Assembly (NCBI GenBank): GCA_964460655.1
Contig: CAYWSH010000004.1
Coordinates: forward strand, 1 to 64,000
Direction of reading: 5' to 3'
DNA: 64,000 nt
From: CAVUAF01 sp964460655
GTDB taxonomy: Bacteria; Acidobacteriota; Terriglobia; Terriglobales; Acidobacteriaceae
A program made the translations under genes and the position numbers. Positions within the stretch are counted from its first letter, which is position 1. Every line of letters starts with the position of its first letter. This document shows positions 26,166 through 33,631 of this stretch, in pieces. Under the pieces are notes generated by a model. It saw only the letters and a list, made by a program, of their open reading frames with translations, was not told the origin of the DNA and ran no database searches.

Positions 26166-26549
26166 GTGGCAAAAGTCCTGAACTCGTGGAAAGAGATCGC
26201 GGCCCACCTGGGCCGAGGTGTCCGGACGGTGCAGCGCTGGGAGCGCGACTTCGGCCTGCCAGTGCGGCGTCCGAGCGGACGCAGCCGCTCGGCAGTAGTC
26301 GCTGTGCCCGCTGAACTCGACGCTTGGGTGCACCACGCGGCAACACGCGGCGCCATGGCGCACGACCGCAACAAGCAAACGCATGTAGACCTTCGGCCGC
26401 GCTTCGCGAAGCTGCAGGACAACGTTACGACACTGCAAGGCAATCTCGACCGGCTGCAAAAGGGCCTCGCCACCGCGCGCGACCTTGGAAAAAGATACGC
26501 AGAGCGGGGGGGGGGCTTTGAAGAGGCGGTTGACGGGCGACGCACCTGA
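26166..26549 (+). CDS. Short helix-turn-helix DNA-binding protein
   Basis: 127 residues with a GTG start at 26166, chosen because the conserved domain begins immediately after it. Residues 5-55 are the DNA-binding module (LNSWKEIAAHLGRGVRTVQR, then WERDFGLPVRRPSGRSRSAV). This form is widespread in Acidobacteriota, often fused to other domains. Residues 75-120 are a coiled coil (LQDNVTTLQGNLDRLQKGLA). Near the C-terminus the coding strand has ten consecutive G (26506-26515), a potential slippage site that would change the last 12 or so residues. It probably binds the GGCGCA array immediately upstream. Confidence 0.8.
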   Translation: MAKVLNSWKEIAAHLGRGVRTVQRWERDFGLPVRRPSGRSRSAVVAVPAELDAWVHHAATRGAMAHDRNKQTHVDLRPRFAKLQDNVTTLQGNLDRLQKGLATARDLGKRYAERGGGFEEAVDGRRT

Positions 26550-26587
26550 GCGCGCATCGTAGAGTAATAATCACTTCTTGTGGGTGC

Positions 26588-26616
26588 CCCAGACGAGCGT
26601 TCTTTGCTCGTCTGGG
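26588..26616. repeat. Intergenic hairpin, CCCAGACGAGC arms
   Basis: Perfect 11-bp arms CCCAGACGAGC and GCTCGTCTGGG around a seven-base loop, flanked by GGGTGCC. No T-run follows on either strand, so it is not an ordinary intrinsic terminator. The same arm sequence is inside each unit of the tandem repeat at 26691-26830. Confidence 0.6.
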
Positions 26617-26690
26617 TGTCAGTGTCCGGCAGAAGTCTTAAGTACCAAGGGCACGTCGAACCACTCGTTGATCTTCACCAGTCCCTCGGG

Positions 26691-26830
26691 CCACCGCCGA
26701 CACCCAGACGAGCAAACTACGCTCGTCTAGGGCACCCAGGAACTGAGTTGTTCGTGTGGGCCACCGCCGACACCCATACGAGCAAGCTACGCTCGTCTGG
26801 GGCATCCAAGAACTGAGTTGTTCGTGTAGG
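26691..26830. repeat. 70-bp tandem repeat, two units
   Basis: Two adjacent 70-base units (26691-26760 and 26761-26830) both begin CCACCGCCGACACCC and end GAACTGAGTTGTTCGTGT. They differ at only a few positions. Each carries an imperfect hairpin (ACGAGCAA, CTACGCTCGTCT). The region 26550-26845 has no gene that I can support. Confidence 0.75.
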
Positions 26831-26845
26831 GCACCGCGCCAATCA

Positions 26846-28780
26846 TCACTTCTTCCGGCGTTTCGGGCGCGGTGGCGCCTTCTTCTTTGGCTTGCGCGGC
26901 ATGGCCGCGGGCGGCCTGCTGCCGCGTGCGCCGTTGGCGCGCCCATCGCGTTCGGTCTGCGTGGGGCCGAACATCACCAGCACGCCATCGAGCTCGGTGC
27001 CGTCGCGGGCGATGGGCGTGAAGTGGATGTCGACGAGCGACCTATCGCCTGGCCGCAAACGCTGGTTGCGCAGGATGCCGGCCTGCTTGCGCGCCAGCAC
27101 CGTGGTCGCACGCCGCGCGACCGAGGCGCGCAGCGCCTGGCCCATCGGCAAGCGATCGATGCTCACGCCGACCACGGAGGTCTCGCCCACGCCGAACACG
27201 CGCTGGGCAGCCGCATTCCACAGTTGGATCTTCTGCTCGCCGTCCACCAGCATGACGGGCCACGGCATGCCGCGCAGCGTCTCCTGGTAGTGCGTGTGTA
27301 CGACGTTGAGCTCCAGCGAGCGGCGCTCAAGCTCTTCGTTCATCGTCTCCAGCTCTTCGTTCAGCGACTGCAACTCCTCGTTCGTCGTCTCCAGTTCTTC
27401 GTTGGTGGACTGCAATTCTTCGTTGGTGGTCTCGAGCTCTTCGTTGGTGGATTGCAGCTCTTCGTTGGTGGTCTCGAGTTCCTCATTCGAGGATTGCAGC
27501 TCTTCGCTCGTGGCTTCGAGCTGATCGAAGGTGGTCTGGAGCTTGTCGTGATCGCTGACGTCTTCGGCGTACATCAGGGTGCCGCTGCGCTGGCCGGAAT
27601 CGGTAAAGACGGGGCGAAGGGTCACGGCGACCCTGCGGTCTTCGCCGTGGTTGCTCACGGAACATTGAAAAGTGACGGTCTCGGGCTTGCTGCGCAGCGC
27701 ATCCAGCCGGGCGCTGAGTTCGGGACAGCGCGTGGCGATGTCGCTCGCGGCGAGCCGCTTGCCGTTCAACTGGCCGCTGAGGCCCCAGACGGCCAGCGCG
27801 GCGTCATTGTGCATGAGGACGATATCGCGCTCATCGAGCGCGATGATGCCGGGCTTCATCGTGTCGAGCATGCTGCGCTGGTAGGCGGCCAGCCGCTGCA
27901 TCTGCTGGTTGACCTTGTCGTCGTGCTTCTCCGCCATAGGAATCTCCGCCTCGGCCGATTGCGCATCGAGCAACGGCGAGCGGGTACGTTGGAAGATGCG
28001 CCAGCGCGCGTCGAGCGGCCGAAACAGCTCCGATTCGTTCAGCTTCGATTCGGCCTTACCGAGGAAGAGCACGCCGTCCCGAGCGAGCGCGTAGTGCAGC
28101 CGGTCGAGGATGTACCGCTGCGTGGCAACATCAAAGTAAATCAGAACATTGCGGCACATTACAAGGTTGCAGTGCGAGATTGGGGCATCGGCGGTCAGGC
28201 TGCTGCGCCCGAAGATGAGCAGGCGGCGGAGGTCGCGCGCGATGCGCAGCCGCGTGGCGCCGGTGAAGTACCGTTCGCGCCACTCCGGGCGCACCCGGCG
28301 CAGCCTCTCCAGCGGATACTCGCCGCGGCGCGCGATGCTCAGCGCGTCTTCGTCCACGTCGGTGGCGTAGATCTTGACGTCATACTCCGGCAGGGAAGGG
28401 CCGAGGATCTCGGAGATGAGAATGGCCAGCGAGTAGGCCTCTTCGCCGGTGGCGCAACCGGCGCACCAGGCACGGAAGGCTTCTCCCCGCGGGACGCTGC
28501 GCAGCAGCCCCGGCAGGATGTGGTTGCGCAGCATCTCCCACGCCGCCGGATCGCGGAAGAACTCCGTCACGTTGATGAGGACGGTGTTGAGCAGCGCTGT
28601 CGGCTCGGTGGTGGGCGCCGCCCGGACCTGCTCGAGGTAGTCGGCGTACGTCCCGACACCGACGTCGAACATGCGCTTGCGGACGCGCCGCTCGAGCGTG
28701 CTCACCTTGTAACCACGCAGGTCGGGGCCGCTCTCCGCCGCCAGCGTGTTGACCAGTTGTTCCAGGGTGATGTCAGGCAT
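26846..28780 (-). CDS. CheR-type methyltransferase with PAS domains and long coiled coil
   Basis: 644 residues from the ATG at 28778-28780, overlapping the end of the cheB-like gene by 8 nt. Residues 1-265 are a CheR methyltransferase (INVTEFFRDPAAWE, CAGCATGEEAYSLAI, DVDEDALSIARRG, CRNVLIYFD), which methylates glutamates of chemoreceptors with S-adenosylmethionine. A PAS-like domain (about 300-420) and a coiled coil of repeating 7/14-residue units (NEELETTNEELQS) follow. Then come a second PAS-like domain (about 490-600) and a Lys/Pro/Arg tail. No kinase domain is present. It belongs to a gene set with two CheB-type proteins and receivers. Confidence 0.9.
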   Translation of the reverse strand: MPDITLEQLVNTLAAESGPDLRGYKVSTLERRVRKRMFDVGVGTYADYLEQVRAAPTTEPTALLNTVLINVTEFFRDPAAWEMLRNHILPGLLRSVPRGEAFRAWCAGCATGEEAYSLAILISEILGPSLPEYDVKIYATDVDEDALSIARRGEYPLERLRRVRPEWRERYFTGATRLRIARDLRRLLIFGRSSLTADAPISHCNLVMCRNVLIYFDVATQRYILDRLHYALARDGVLFLGKAESKLNESELFRPLDARWRIFQRTRSPLLDAQSAEAEIPMAEKHDDKVNQQMQRLAAYQRSMLDTMKPGIIALDERDIVLMHNDAALAVWGLSGQLNGKRLAASDIATRCPELSARLDALRSKPETVTFQCSVSNHGEDRRVAVTLRPVFTDSGQRSGTLMYAEDVSDHDKLQTTFDQLEATSEELQSSNEELETTNEELQSTNEELETTNEELQSTNEELETTNEELQSLNEELETMNEELERRSLELNVVHTHYQETLRGMPWPVMLVDGEQKIQLWNAAAQRVFGVGETSVVGVSIDRLPMGQALRASVARRATTVLARKQAGILRNQRLRPGDRSLVDIHFTPIARDGTELDGVLVMFGPTQTERDGRANGARGSRPPAAMPRKPKKKAPPRPKRRKK

Positions 28781-29393
28781 GACGCCCAAGTCGCAACTCG
28801 CCCAGCTCCAGCAAGACGGCGGGGATCTCGGCCAGCCGGACGACGCGGTCGACGCAATGGGTGGCGATGGCGGCGCGCGGCATCGCGCTGAAGCGTGCTT
28901 CGTCCGGGTCCTCGACGATGGTGTAGCCGCCAGCCTGTTTCACGGCGCGCATGCCGTCAGCGCCGTCGCGGCCCGAGCCGCTCAGGACCACGGCGATGGC
29001 GTGCTCGCCATACGCTGCCGCGACCGATTCGAACAGCGTATCGATGGAGGGACGCGAGAAGCGCACCGCGGCCGAGTGTGCGAGGTGCACGCGGCCATCG
29101 CGGATCACCAGATGTTCATCGGGCTGCGCGATGTAAGCCGTGCCGGGGTGGATGCGCATATCTTCCCGCGCCTCCTGCACTCGCAGCCCGGTGTGGCGTC
29201 CCAGCAACTCGGCCAGGTGGCTTTCAAAATTCGCTGCCATGTGCTGCACCACGAAGACGCTGCAGGTGAAAGCGGCGGGCAGCCCGGAGAGGACCGCGGA
29301 GATATCGGTCAACCCGCCGGCAGACGCACCGATGGCGACGGCCGCATAGTGGCGCGGCTCGGCGTGCGGCTCGGCGATAGCTCCCGAAGTCAT
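28773..29393 (-). CDS. Stand-alone CheB methylesterase
   Basis: 206 residues from the ATG at 29391-29393. Only the catalytic domain is present, with no receiver. The triad is Ser in VAIGASAGGLTD, His in FVVQHMAANF and Asp in SGSGRDGADGMRAV. CheB removes methyl groups from receptor glutamates and opposes CheR. Since the CheR gene overlaps the end of this one, the two should be made together. Control by phosphorylation must be in trans, if present. Confidence 0.9.
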   Translation of the reverse strand: MTSGAIAEPHAEPRHYAAVAIGASAGGLTDISAVLSGLPAAFTCSVFVVQHMAANFESHLAELLGRHTGLRVQEAREDMRIHPGTAYIAQPDEHLVIRDGRVHLAHSAAVRFSRPSIDTLFESVAAAYGEHAIAVVLSGSGRDGADGMRAVKQAGGYTIVEDPDEARFSAMPRAAIATHCVDRVVRLAEIPAVLLELGELRLGRHA

Positions 29394-29465
29394 GCACTCA
29401 ATCCGGCACTGACAAGAATCGGCGATTATCAGGGATTGTACGCCCGCCCCGCAGAACTGCATCGG

Positions 29466-29972
29466 TCAGGTTTTCGTGCGCTGCCGCAGAGCGTGCTGCG
29501 CCTTGCGCACGTCGCTGACGTGGCGCCGCGTCTCGTCGATGCAGGCGCGCGCGCGTGCGGCCTGCTGCACGCTGGCATCGAGCACCTCGAGGCGGTCGAC
29601 TTTGCGCCCGCCGCCCGCGCCGTTGCCGAGCAGGGCGCGTACCTCACCGATGAATTCCTCGACGGGACCTCCTTTCGCCACCACCACGTTCACCAATCCA
29701 TAGACTGCTGGCGGCAGATCCTGGCTGTAGCCGGTGAGCATGACGATGGGCAAGCCGGGCTGCAGTTCGCGCGTCTTGTGAGCCACCGCTTCGCCGTCCA
29801 TGCCGGGCATGCGGAAATCGAGGACCATCAGGTCGACGGCATGCTCGTGCAGCAGCCGCAGGCCATCCGGACCGTTCGTGGCGATGAGGACCATGTACCC
29901 CAGCGCTTCGAGGAAGAGTTTGCGGACTTCGAGGCCGATCTCCTGGTCGTCGATGCAAAGAATGGTGGCCAT
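29466..29972 (-). CDS. Single-domain response regulator with helical tail
   Basis: 168 residues from the ATG at 29970-29972. The receiver is canonical: acidic pair in LCIDDQE, phospho-acceptor in LMVLDFRMPGMDG, Thr in VMLTGYSQD and Lys in VVVAKGGP. The last 50 residues are a charged helix with no output domain. It probably passes phosphate or docks to a partner of the neighbouring CheB/CheR proteins. Cognate kinase not identified. Confidence 0.88.
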   Translation of the reverse strand: MATILCIDDQEIGLEVRKLFLEALGYMVLIATNGPDGLRLLHEHAVDLMVLDFRMPGMDGEAVAHKTRELQPGLPIVMLTGYSQDLPPAVYGLVNVVVAKGGPVEEFIGEVRALLGNGAGGGRKVDRLEVLDASVQQAARARACIDETRRHVSDVRKAQHALRQRTKT

Positions 29973-29985
29973 GGGCACCTACCTC

Positions 29986-30975
29986 TCAATCGGCGGTTGC
30001 GAGTTTGGGATCGTGCTCTTCGCGCACGCGCGGGGCCTTGCCGTTGGTGAGCAGGTCGCGCAACAGGCGGGCGTACTCCAGCGCTGCGTCAGCCTGCTCG
30101 CGGAAGCGCGCTTCGCCGAGCGGCTGGTCGTGGCGCTGCGCGCGCTCGGCCAGGCGCAGCGAAAGGTCGGCACGCTCTTCGAACGAGCGCATCGCCGCCC
30201 AGAGGACGCGCTCCACCGACTCGCTCTGGTCAGCCATCAGGCTCTCGACCGAATAGGCGTGACCCACGCGGCAGTGGAAGCGCAGCAGGTCCCCATCCTT
30301 GATTTCCCATAGCGTGCCGTGGCACTCGGGACAGGTATAGGCCGAGGGCACGCCGCTCGCTTGCGACGGATCTTTGACGAGCATGGGCTGCTTCCTTTCT
30401 TTTGCTTTTCCGCGCGCCTGGCTCAGCTTGACGAGCAGGCCGGGCAGTTGCTCGAGCGTAACGACGTGATCGGGCTGGGCCACCTCGATGGCGTTGTCAG
30501 GCATGCTGCGCACGACGGCGTCTTCCGGGTCCTGCACGATGGTGACACCGCCGCGCCGCTTGATGGAAAGCAGGCCCGCCGAACCATCGTCGAGATATCC
30601 GGTCAGCACGACGCCGGCAACGCGCTCGCCATACGCCAGGGCCGCCGAGCGGAACAGCGGGTCGATGGCGGGGCGGTGCCGGTTCTCCATCGGACCGTGC
30701 ACCAGGCGCATCACGCCGGGCTCGAGCAATAAGTGAGCGTCGGACGAGCCGACGTAGATGTTGCCGGGCGCGATGCGGGCGCCATCTTCCGCGGCGAGCA
30801 CCGGCAATCGCGAACGCCGGCCCAGGACTTCCGCGAGTCGGCTGCCCCCTTCCGCACGCGTGTGCAGGACAACGAAGACCGCCGCCGGAAGATCACGCGG
30901 TAAATGCATGAAGAGATCGGAGAGCGCTTCCACGCCGCCAGCCGACGCCCCGATCGCGATGATGTCCTGCGCCAT
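29986..30975 (-). CDS. CheB-type methylesterase with C-terminal zinc ribbon
   Basis: 329 residues. The ATG at 30973-30975 has GGAGG seven bases upstream. Residues 1-185 are the CheB catalytic domain (IIAIGASAGGVEAL, VFVVLHTRAEGG, LTGYLDDGSAGLL). Residues 215-245 contain a zinc ribbon or rubredoxin-like knuckle (YTCPECHGTLWEI, then RFHCRVGHAYS). The C-terminal 80 residues are helical (ERVLWAAMRSFEERADLSLR). Proteins of this architecture are found in CheB lineages outside flagellar chemotaxis. It is the first gene of the leftward che-like cluster. Confidence 0.9.
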   Translation of the reverse strand: MAQDIIAIGASAGGVEALSDLFMHLPRDLPAAVFVVLHTRAEGGSRLAEVLGRRSRLPVLAAEDGARIAPGNIYVGSSDAHLLLEPGVMRLVHGPMENRHRPAIDPLFRSAALAYGERVAGVVLTGYLDDGSAGLLSIKRRGGVTIVQDPEDAVVRSMPDNAIEVAQPDHVVTLEQLPGLLVKLSQARGKAKERKQPMLVKDPSQASGVPSAYTCPECHGTLWEIKDGDLLRFHCRVGHAYSVESLMADQSESVERVLWAAMRSFEERADLSLRLAERAQRHDQPLGEARFREQADAALEYARLLRDLLTNGKAPRVREEHDPKLATAD

Positions 30976-31034
30976 TGCGGCCCTCCCGCATTGGGTAAGA
31001 TGCTAACCGTGCGGGCGCGGCGCGGGTCCCGCGT

Positions 31035-31065
31035 GGCGCATGTCGGCGCATCGCAGTAGGGCGCA
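31035..31065. promoter_or_regulatory. GGCGCA operator array, second locus
   Basis: GGCGCA at 31035, 31045 and 31060. The segment 31035-31050 (GGCGCATGTCGGCGCA) differs at one base from 26116-26131. It lies between the divergent CheB gene and the receiver-like gene at 31126, so it could control either. Confidence 0.5.
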
Positions 31066-31125
31066 CCGCTCTATCATTTAGGCTTGCGTAGCTCGCAGAC
31101 GCAGAGCGGTGTGCGAGAGGCCTCC

Positions 31126-31530
31126 ATGCGTGCCCTGGTGCTTTCGGTCGGCCAGCAACTTGACCTGCTGGCGCTGCGCAACGAAGTGCTGCGCGAAGCC
31201 GGTTTCGCGGTACGCAGCAGTACCACCCTGGAAGATGCCACAGCCTTGGCGCTCGCTGGCGACTTCGACGTGGTGGTGCTGTGCCGTTCCCTGCCGTGTG
31301 CGCAGCGGCAGCAGTTCATCTACGCCGTGCGCGCGATGAAGCCGTCGCTGCCGATCGTGGCGCTGCGCGGCGTCGGCGAGAACGAACTCTCGGGCGTCGA
31401 CGCCATCCTTGATCCGCTCGAAGGCGCTGAGAAGCTCATCGCCGGCCTCGACCGCGCCATCGCTGCTCGCGAACGCCATCGCCCCATGCCCGTCGTTGCC
31501 GAGCCCAAACGTAGCGGCTCGGCAGCGTAA
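31126..31530 (+). CDS. Degenerate receiver-domain protein
   Basis: 134 residues from the ATG at 31126 (AGAGG five bases upstream). The length and alternation fit a CheY-like fold (RALVLSVGQQLDLLALRNEV, ATALALAGDFDVVVLCRSLP, PSLPIVALRGVGENEL). The phospho-acceptor Asp is missing (LCRSLP in place of a LDxxMP motif), and so is the N-terminal acidic pair. It therefore cannot be phosphorylated in the usual way and may act as a docking pseudo-receiver. It is divergent from the che-like cluster. Confidence 0.75.
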   Translation: MRALVLSVGQQLDLLALRNEVLREAGFAVRSSTTLEDATALALAGDFDVVVLCRSLPCAQRQQFIYAVRAMKPSLPIVALRGVGENELSGVDAILDPLEGAEKLIAGLDRAIAARERHRPMPVVAEPKRSGSAA

Positions 31531-31535
31531 GTCTC

Positions 31536-31683
31536 TGTCGCTCCGCTTCAAAACCGCTGAAGGCCGATGCTCGCCCTGAAACCGTCAAGGCCTTGCAGGC
31601 GGTCCCGAACGTTCGGGACGCGCTGCAAGGCCTCACGGGCCTTCGGGCGAGCGATGCGCTCCAGCGGTTTTGGAGCGGAGCGA
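31536..31683. repeat. Interspersed palindromic repeat, copy C (complete element)
   Basis: About 148 bases forming one long imperfect inverted repeat. The left arm opens TGTCGCTCCGCTTCAAAACC and the right arm ends GGTTTTGGAGCGGAGCGA. The centre is the perfect palindrome GTCCCGAACGTTCGGGAC. It would form a cruciform or a long RNA hairpin. It lies in the convergent space between the receiver-like and DUF2934 genes. Confidence 0.75.
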
Positions 31684-31711
31684 AAGAAACAGATTAAGCC
31701 GGAGGCGACAG

Positions 31712-31764
31712 AAAAAAGGACGACGCCCGCTGCGTTGGGAGGGGGTCGCAACGGGCGTCGTCCT
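31712..31764 (-). terminator. Intrinsic terminator of the DUF2934 gene
   Basis: On the minus strand a 13-bp stem (AGGACGACGCCCG paired with CGGGCGTCGTCCT on the + strand, 31717-31729 and 31752-31764) is extended by an inner TGCG/CGCA. It is followed by a T6 run (A6 at 31712-31717 on +). It starts about 35 bases after the stop of the 87-residue gene. Confidence 0.8.
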
Positions 31765-31798
31765 GGGGGTGGTGCTTCGACGGGCGTAGGGGGAACGT

Positions 31799-32062
31799 CT
31801 ACGCCGCGGTCTTGTCGTCCAAGCCCCGCACCTCCGCCTCAGCACGTAACCAGTCCTGCTCGGCGGTACCCCACTCCGCGTTGCGCTCACGCTCTTCAAA
31901 GAGCTCGTAAGCGCGCATGCGGATCTGTTGCCGCTGCAGTTCTATCGGCTCGGCGCGTGCCAACACTTCGTCCAGGATGCCGAGAGGCGGCAGTTGCTGC
32001 TGGTTCACTTCTTCTATGGTCGGGCGCTGCATCGGGAGTGGCGTGCTCGGTCTGGTTGCCAT
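31799..32062 (-). CDS. DUF2934 protein
   Basis: 87 residues from the ATG at 32060-32062, with GGAGG nine bases upstream. The C-terminal half is a DUF2934 motif (IRMRAYELFEERERN, then GTAEQDWLRAEAEV), a short helical domain of unknown role seen in many Acidobacteriota and Proteobacteria. The N-terminus is Pro/Gln-rich. It has its own terminator, and repeats resembling the GGCGCA array lie upstream. Confidence 0.8.
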   Translation of the reverse strand: MATRPSTPLPMQRPTIEEVNQQQLPPLGILDEVLARAEPIELQRQQIRMRAYELFEERERNAEWGTAEQDWLRAEAEVRGLDDKTAA

Positions 32063-32137
32063 TGGGGAATGCCTCCAGCGGTACGGACTCACCAGCGTTG
32101 GAAGCGGAATGTCAGGCTTTTGGTTATTCCGCGGCGG

Positions 32138-32185
32138 TGCGCCAAGATGTGCCGCGCCAAGATGTGCCGCGTGCCGAAGTGCGCC
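32138..32185. promoter_or_regulatory. Direct repeats upstream of the DUF2934 gene
   Basis: Two adjacent copies of CGCCAAGATGTGCCG, flanked by TGCGCC at 32138 and 32180. TGCGCC is the complement of GGCGCA. Spacing is not regular, so membership of the same operator family is only suggestive. Confidence 0.35.
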
Positions 32186-32226
32186 AGCAAGGCACAGCTT
32201 CGGCGCGCGGTCGCCTGGAGGGAGGA

Positions 32227-32733
32227 CTACTTCTGGGGACGCGATGCCGGCGGCACGATGCCGTTCAGCCGGTAATACACGACCAGCTGCCCATAGTGCT
32301 CGCCGCAGTGCTCGATGAAGCCGGTCCACAGCTCGATCTGCTCGGGCGTCAGGTCGGTGGAGGCGCGCAGCGTCTCGGCGCCTTCTTCGGTAGACCGCTT
32401 CAGTGCGGCAACGATCGCGGCCTTATCGGGCGCCTGTTCCTTCGTGAGCTGGTTGGGTTTGCCGTCGGGTTTCTCGCCGCGTCCGCGCTGCGCGACGAAC
32501 GAGTTCCAGAACGCCGCGTGCCGCAGCTGGTCCGCAAAACTGCGGACATCCTTCGCCGGCTTGTATTCGAACTTCTGTGCCGGGAACTCTTCCGCCATCT
32601 TCACCAGCTTGCCATTGATGTCGTTCCACTGGTCCAGCAGTCGCTCGTTCGTAGACTTGGCGGGAGCTTGCGCGTATGCCGCCGCGCCGAGCAACCACAC
32701 CGCCAGGGATGCTTTGAGCCAATGCTTCAACAT
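32227..32733 (-). CDS. Exported DinB-superfamily protein
   Basis: 168 residues from the ATG at 32731-32733. The signal peptide (KHWLKASLAVWLLGAAAYA) precedes a DinB-type four-helix bundle (LLDQWNDINGKLVKMAEEFP, FADQLRHAAFWNSFV, IEHCGEHYGQLVVYYRLNGI). The three His of RHAAFW and EHCGEHYG are placed as the family's metal ligands. DinB proteins include metal-dependent thiol transferases and DNA-damage-induced proteins of unknown activity. The exported subset has no defined function. A relative is at 36175-36738. Confidence 0.85.
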   Translation of the reverse strand: MLKHWLKASLAVWLLGAAAYAQAPAKSTNERLLDQWNDINGKLVKMAEEFPAQKFEYKPAKDVRSFADQLRHAAFWNSFVAQRGRGEKPDGKPNQLTKEQAPDKAAIVAALKRSTEEGAETLRASTDLTPEQIELWTGFIEHCGEHYGQLVVYYRLNGIVPPASRPQK

Positions 32734-32863
32734 GACTTCTCGCCTCTTCTTTCGTGGATTGCAGACGCTGGCGTCATTCCAACAGCCGTGCTCGGCAGCG
32801 CCGCCGGTTTGCGATGGGCGCACGCGGATGAAAGCCTGATGGCGCGGCCGGCACGACGAGGCG

Positions 32864-33631
32864 CTACAGCGCCTGGTCGAGGAACTTCTGCACGCTGGCG
32901 CGATACGAGCGCGACACGGTGAGGTCGGTATCGTCGTCGAGCCGCACGATGTAGTCGCCCCCGACGCCGGGGTGCGCTTCGCGGATATGCTCGAGGTTCA
33001 CGATGGTCGAGCGATGGATGCGCAGGAAGCGCTCGGGATCGAGCTTCGCCTCCAGCGTGTTCATGCGTTCGCGGATGAGGTAAGTGCGCTTGGCGAGATG
33101 CAGGCGCGCGTAATCACCCTCGGCCTGCACCCAGCGCAGCTCGTCGACCGGCAGGAAGACGTGCTTGCCGTCCACCTTGACGACGATGCGGCTGGAGAAG
33201 CGCCCGCCGCGCGCTTCGCTGATGACCTCGGTGACGCGGCGTCGCAGGTCGGCGCGCAGCTCGCGGTCGCGCAGCGTGGTTTTGGCGCGCGCCAGCGCCT
33301 GCTCGAAACGCGCACGGTTGAAGGGCTTCAGCAAAAAATCGAGCGCGCACGCGGTGAAGGCTTCGACGGCATAGCGGTCATAGGCGGTCACGAAGATAGT
33401 GACTGGCAGGGTGGCGTCGCCGAGCGCGCGCAGAACGGCGAAACCGTCGCGCCCGGGCATCTGCACGTCGAGGAAGAGCAGGTCAGGTTTCAAATCGCGC
33501 AGGCCGGCGATAGCTTGTTCGCCGTCGCCGGCTTCGCCGGCGAGTTCGATGTCCGCATGCTTCTCGAGCAACGTGCGGATGCGGTCGCGCGCCAGCATCT
33601 CATCGTCAGCGATGTAGGCGCGGATGGTCAT
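32864..33631 (-). CDS. LytTR-family response regulator
   Basis: 255 residues. The receiver domain (1-120) has IADDE, the acceptor Asp in LLFLDVQMPGRDG, and DFLLKPFNRARFE. Residues 150-255 are a LytTR DNA-binding domain (VDGKHVFLPVDELRWVQAEG, FLRIHRSTIVNLEHI). LytTR proteins bind imperfect direct repeats in target promoters. Its ATG overlaps the stop of the kinase gene (ATGA), so the pair is translated together. Confidence 0.93.
   Translation of the reverse strand: MTIRAYIADDEMLARDRIRTLLEKHADIELAGEAGDGEQAIAGLRDLKPDLLFLDVQMPGRDGFAVLRALGDATLPVTIFVTAYDRYAVEAFTACALDFLLKPFNRARFEQALARAKTTLRDRELRADLRRRVTEVISEARGGRFSSRIVVKVDGKHVFLPVDELRWVQAEGDYARLHLAKRTYLIRERMNTLEAKLDPERFLRIHRSTIVNLEHIREAHPGVGGDYIVRLDDDTDLTVSRSYRASVQKFLDQAL

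Noticed and set aside
26588..26616. Rho-independent terminator of the HTH gene
   Set aside because: The stem is perfect, but no T-run follows on either strand.
27338..27525. Regular short DNA repeats that might suggest a CRISPR or minisatellite
   Set aside because: They encode the heptad coiled coil of the CheR/PAS protein; there are no unique spacers.
26756..28891. 711-codon rightward frame with repeated LQLFVGGLE-like units
   Set aside because: The repeat is the antisense reading of the NEELQ coiled coil of the CheR protein, which is certainly coding.
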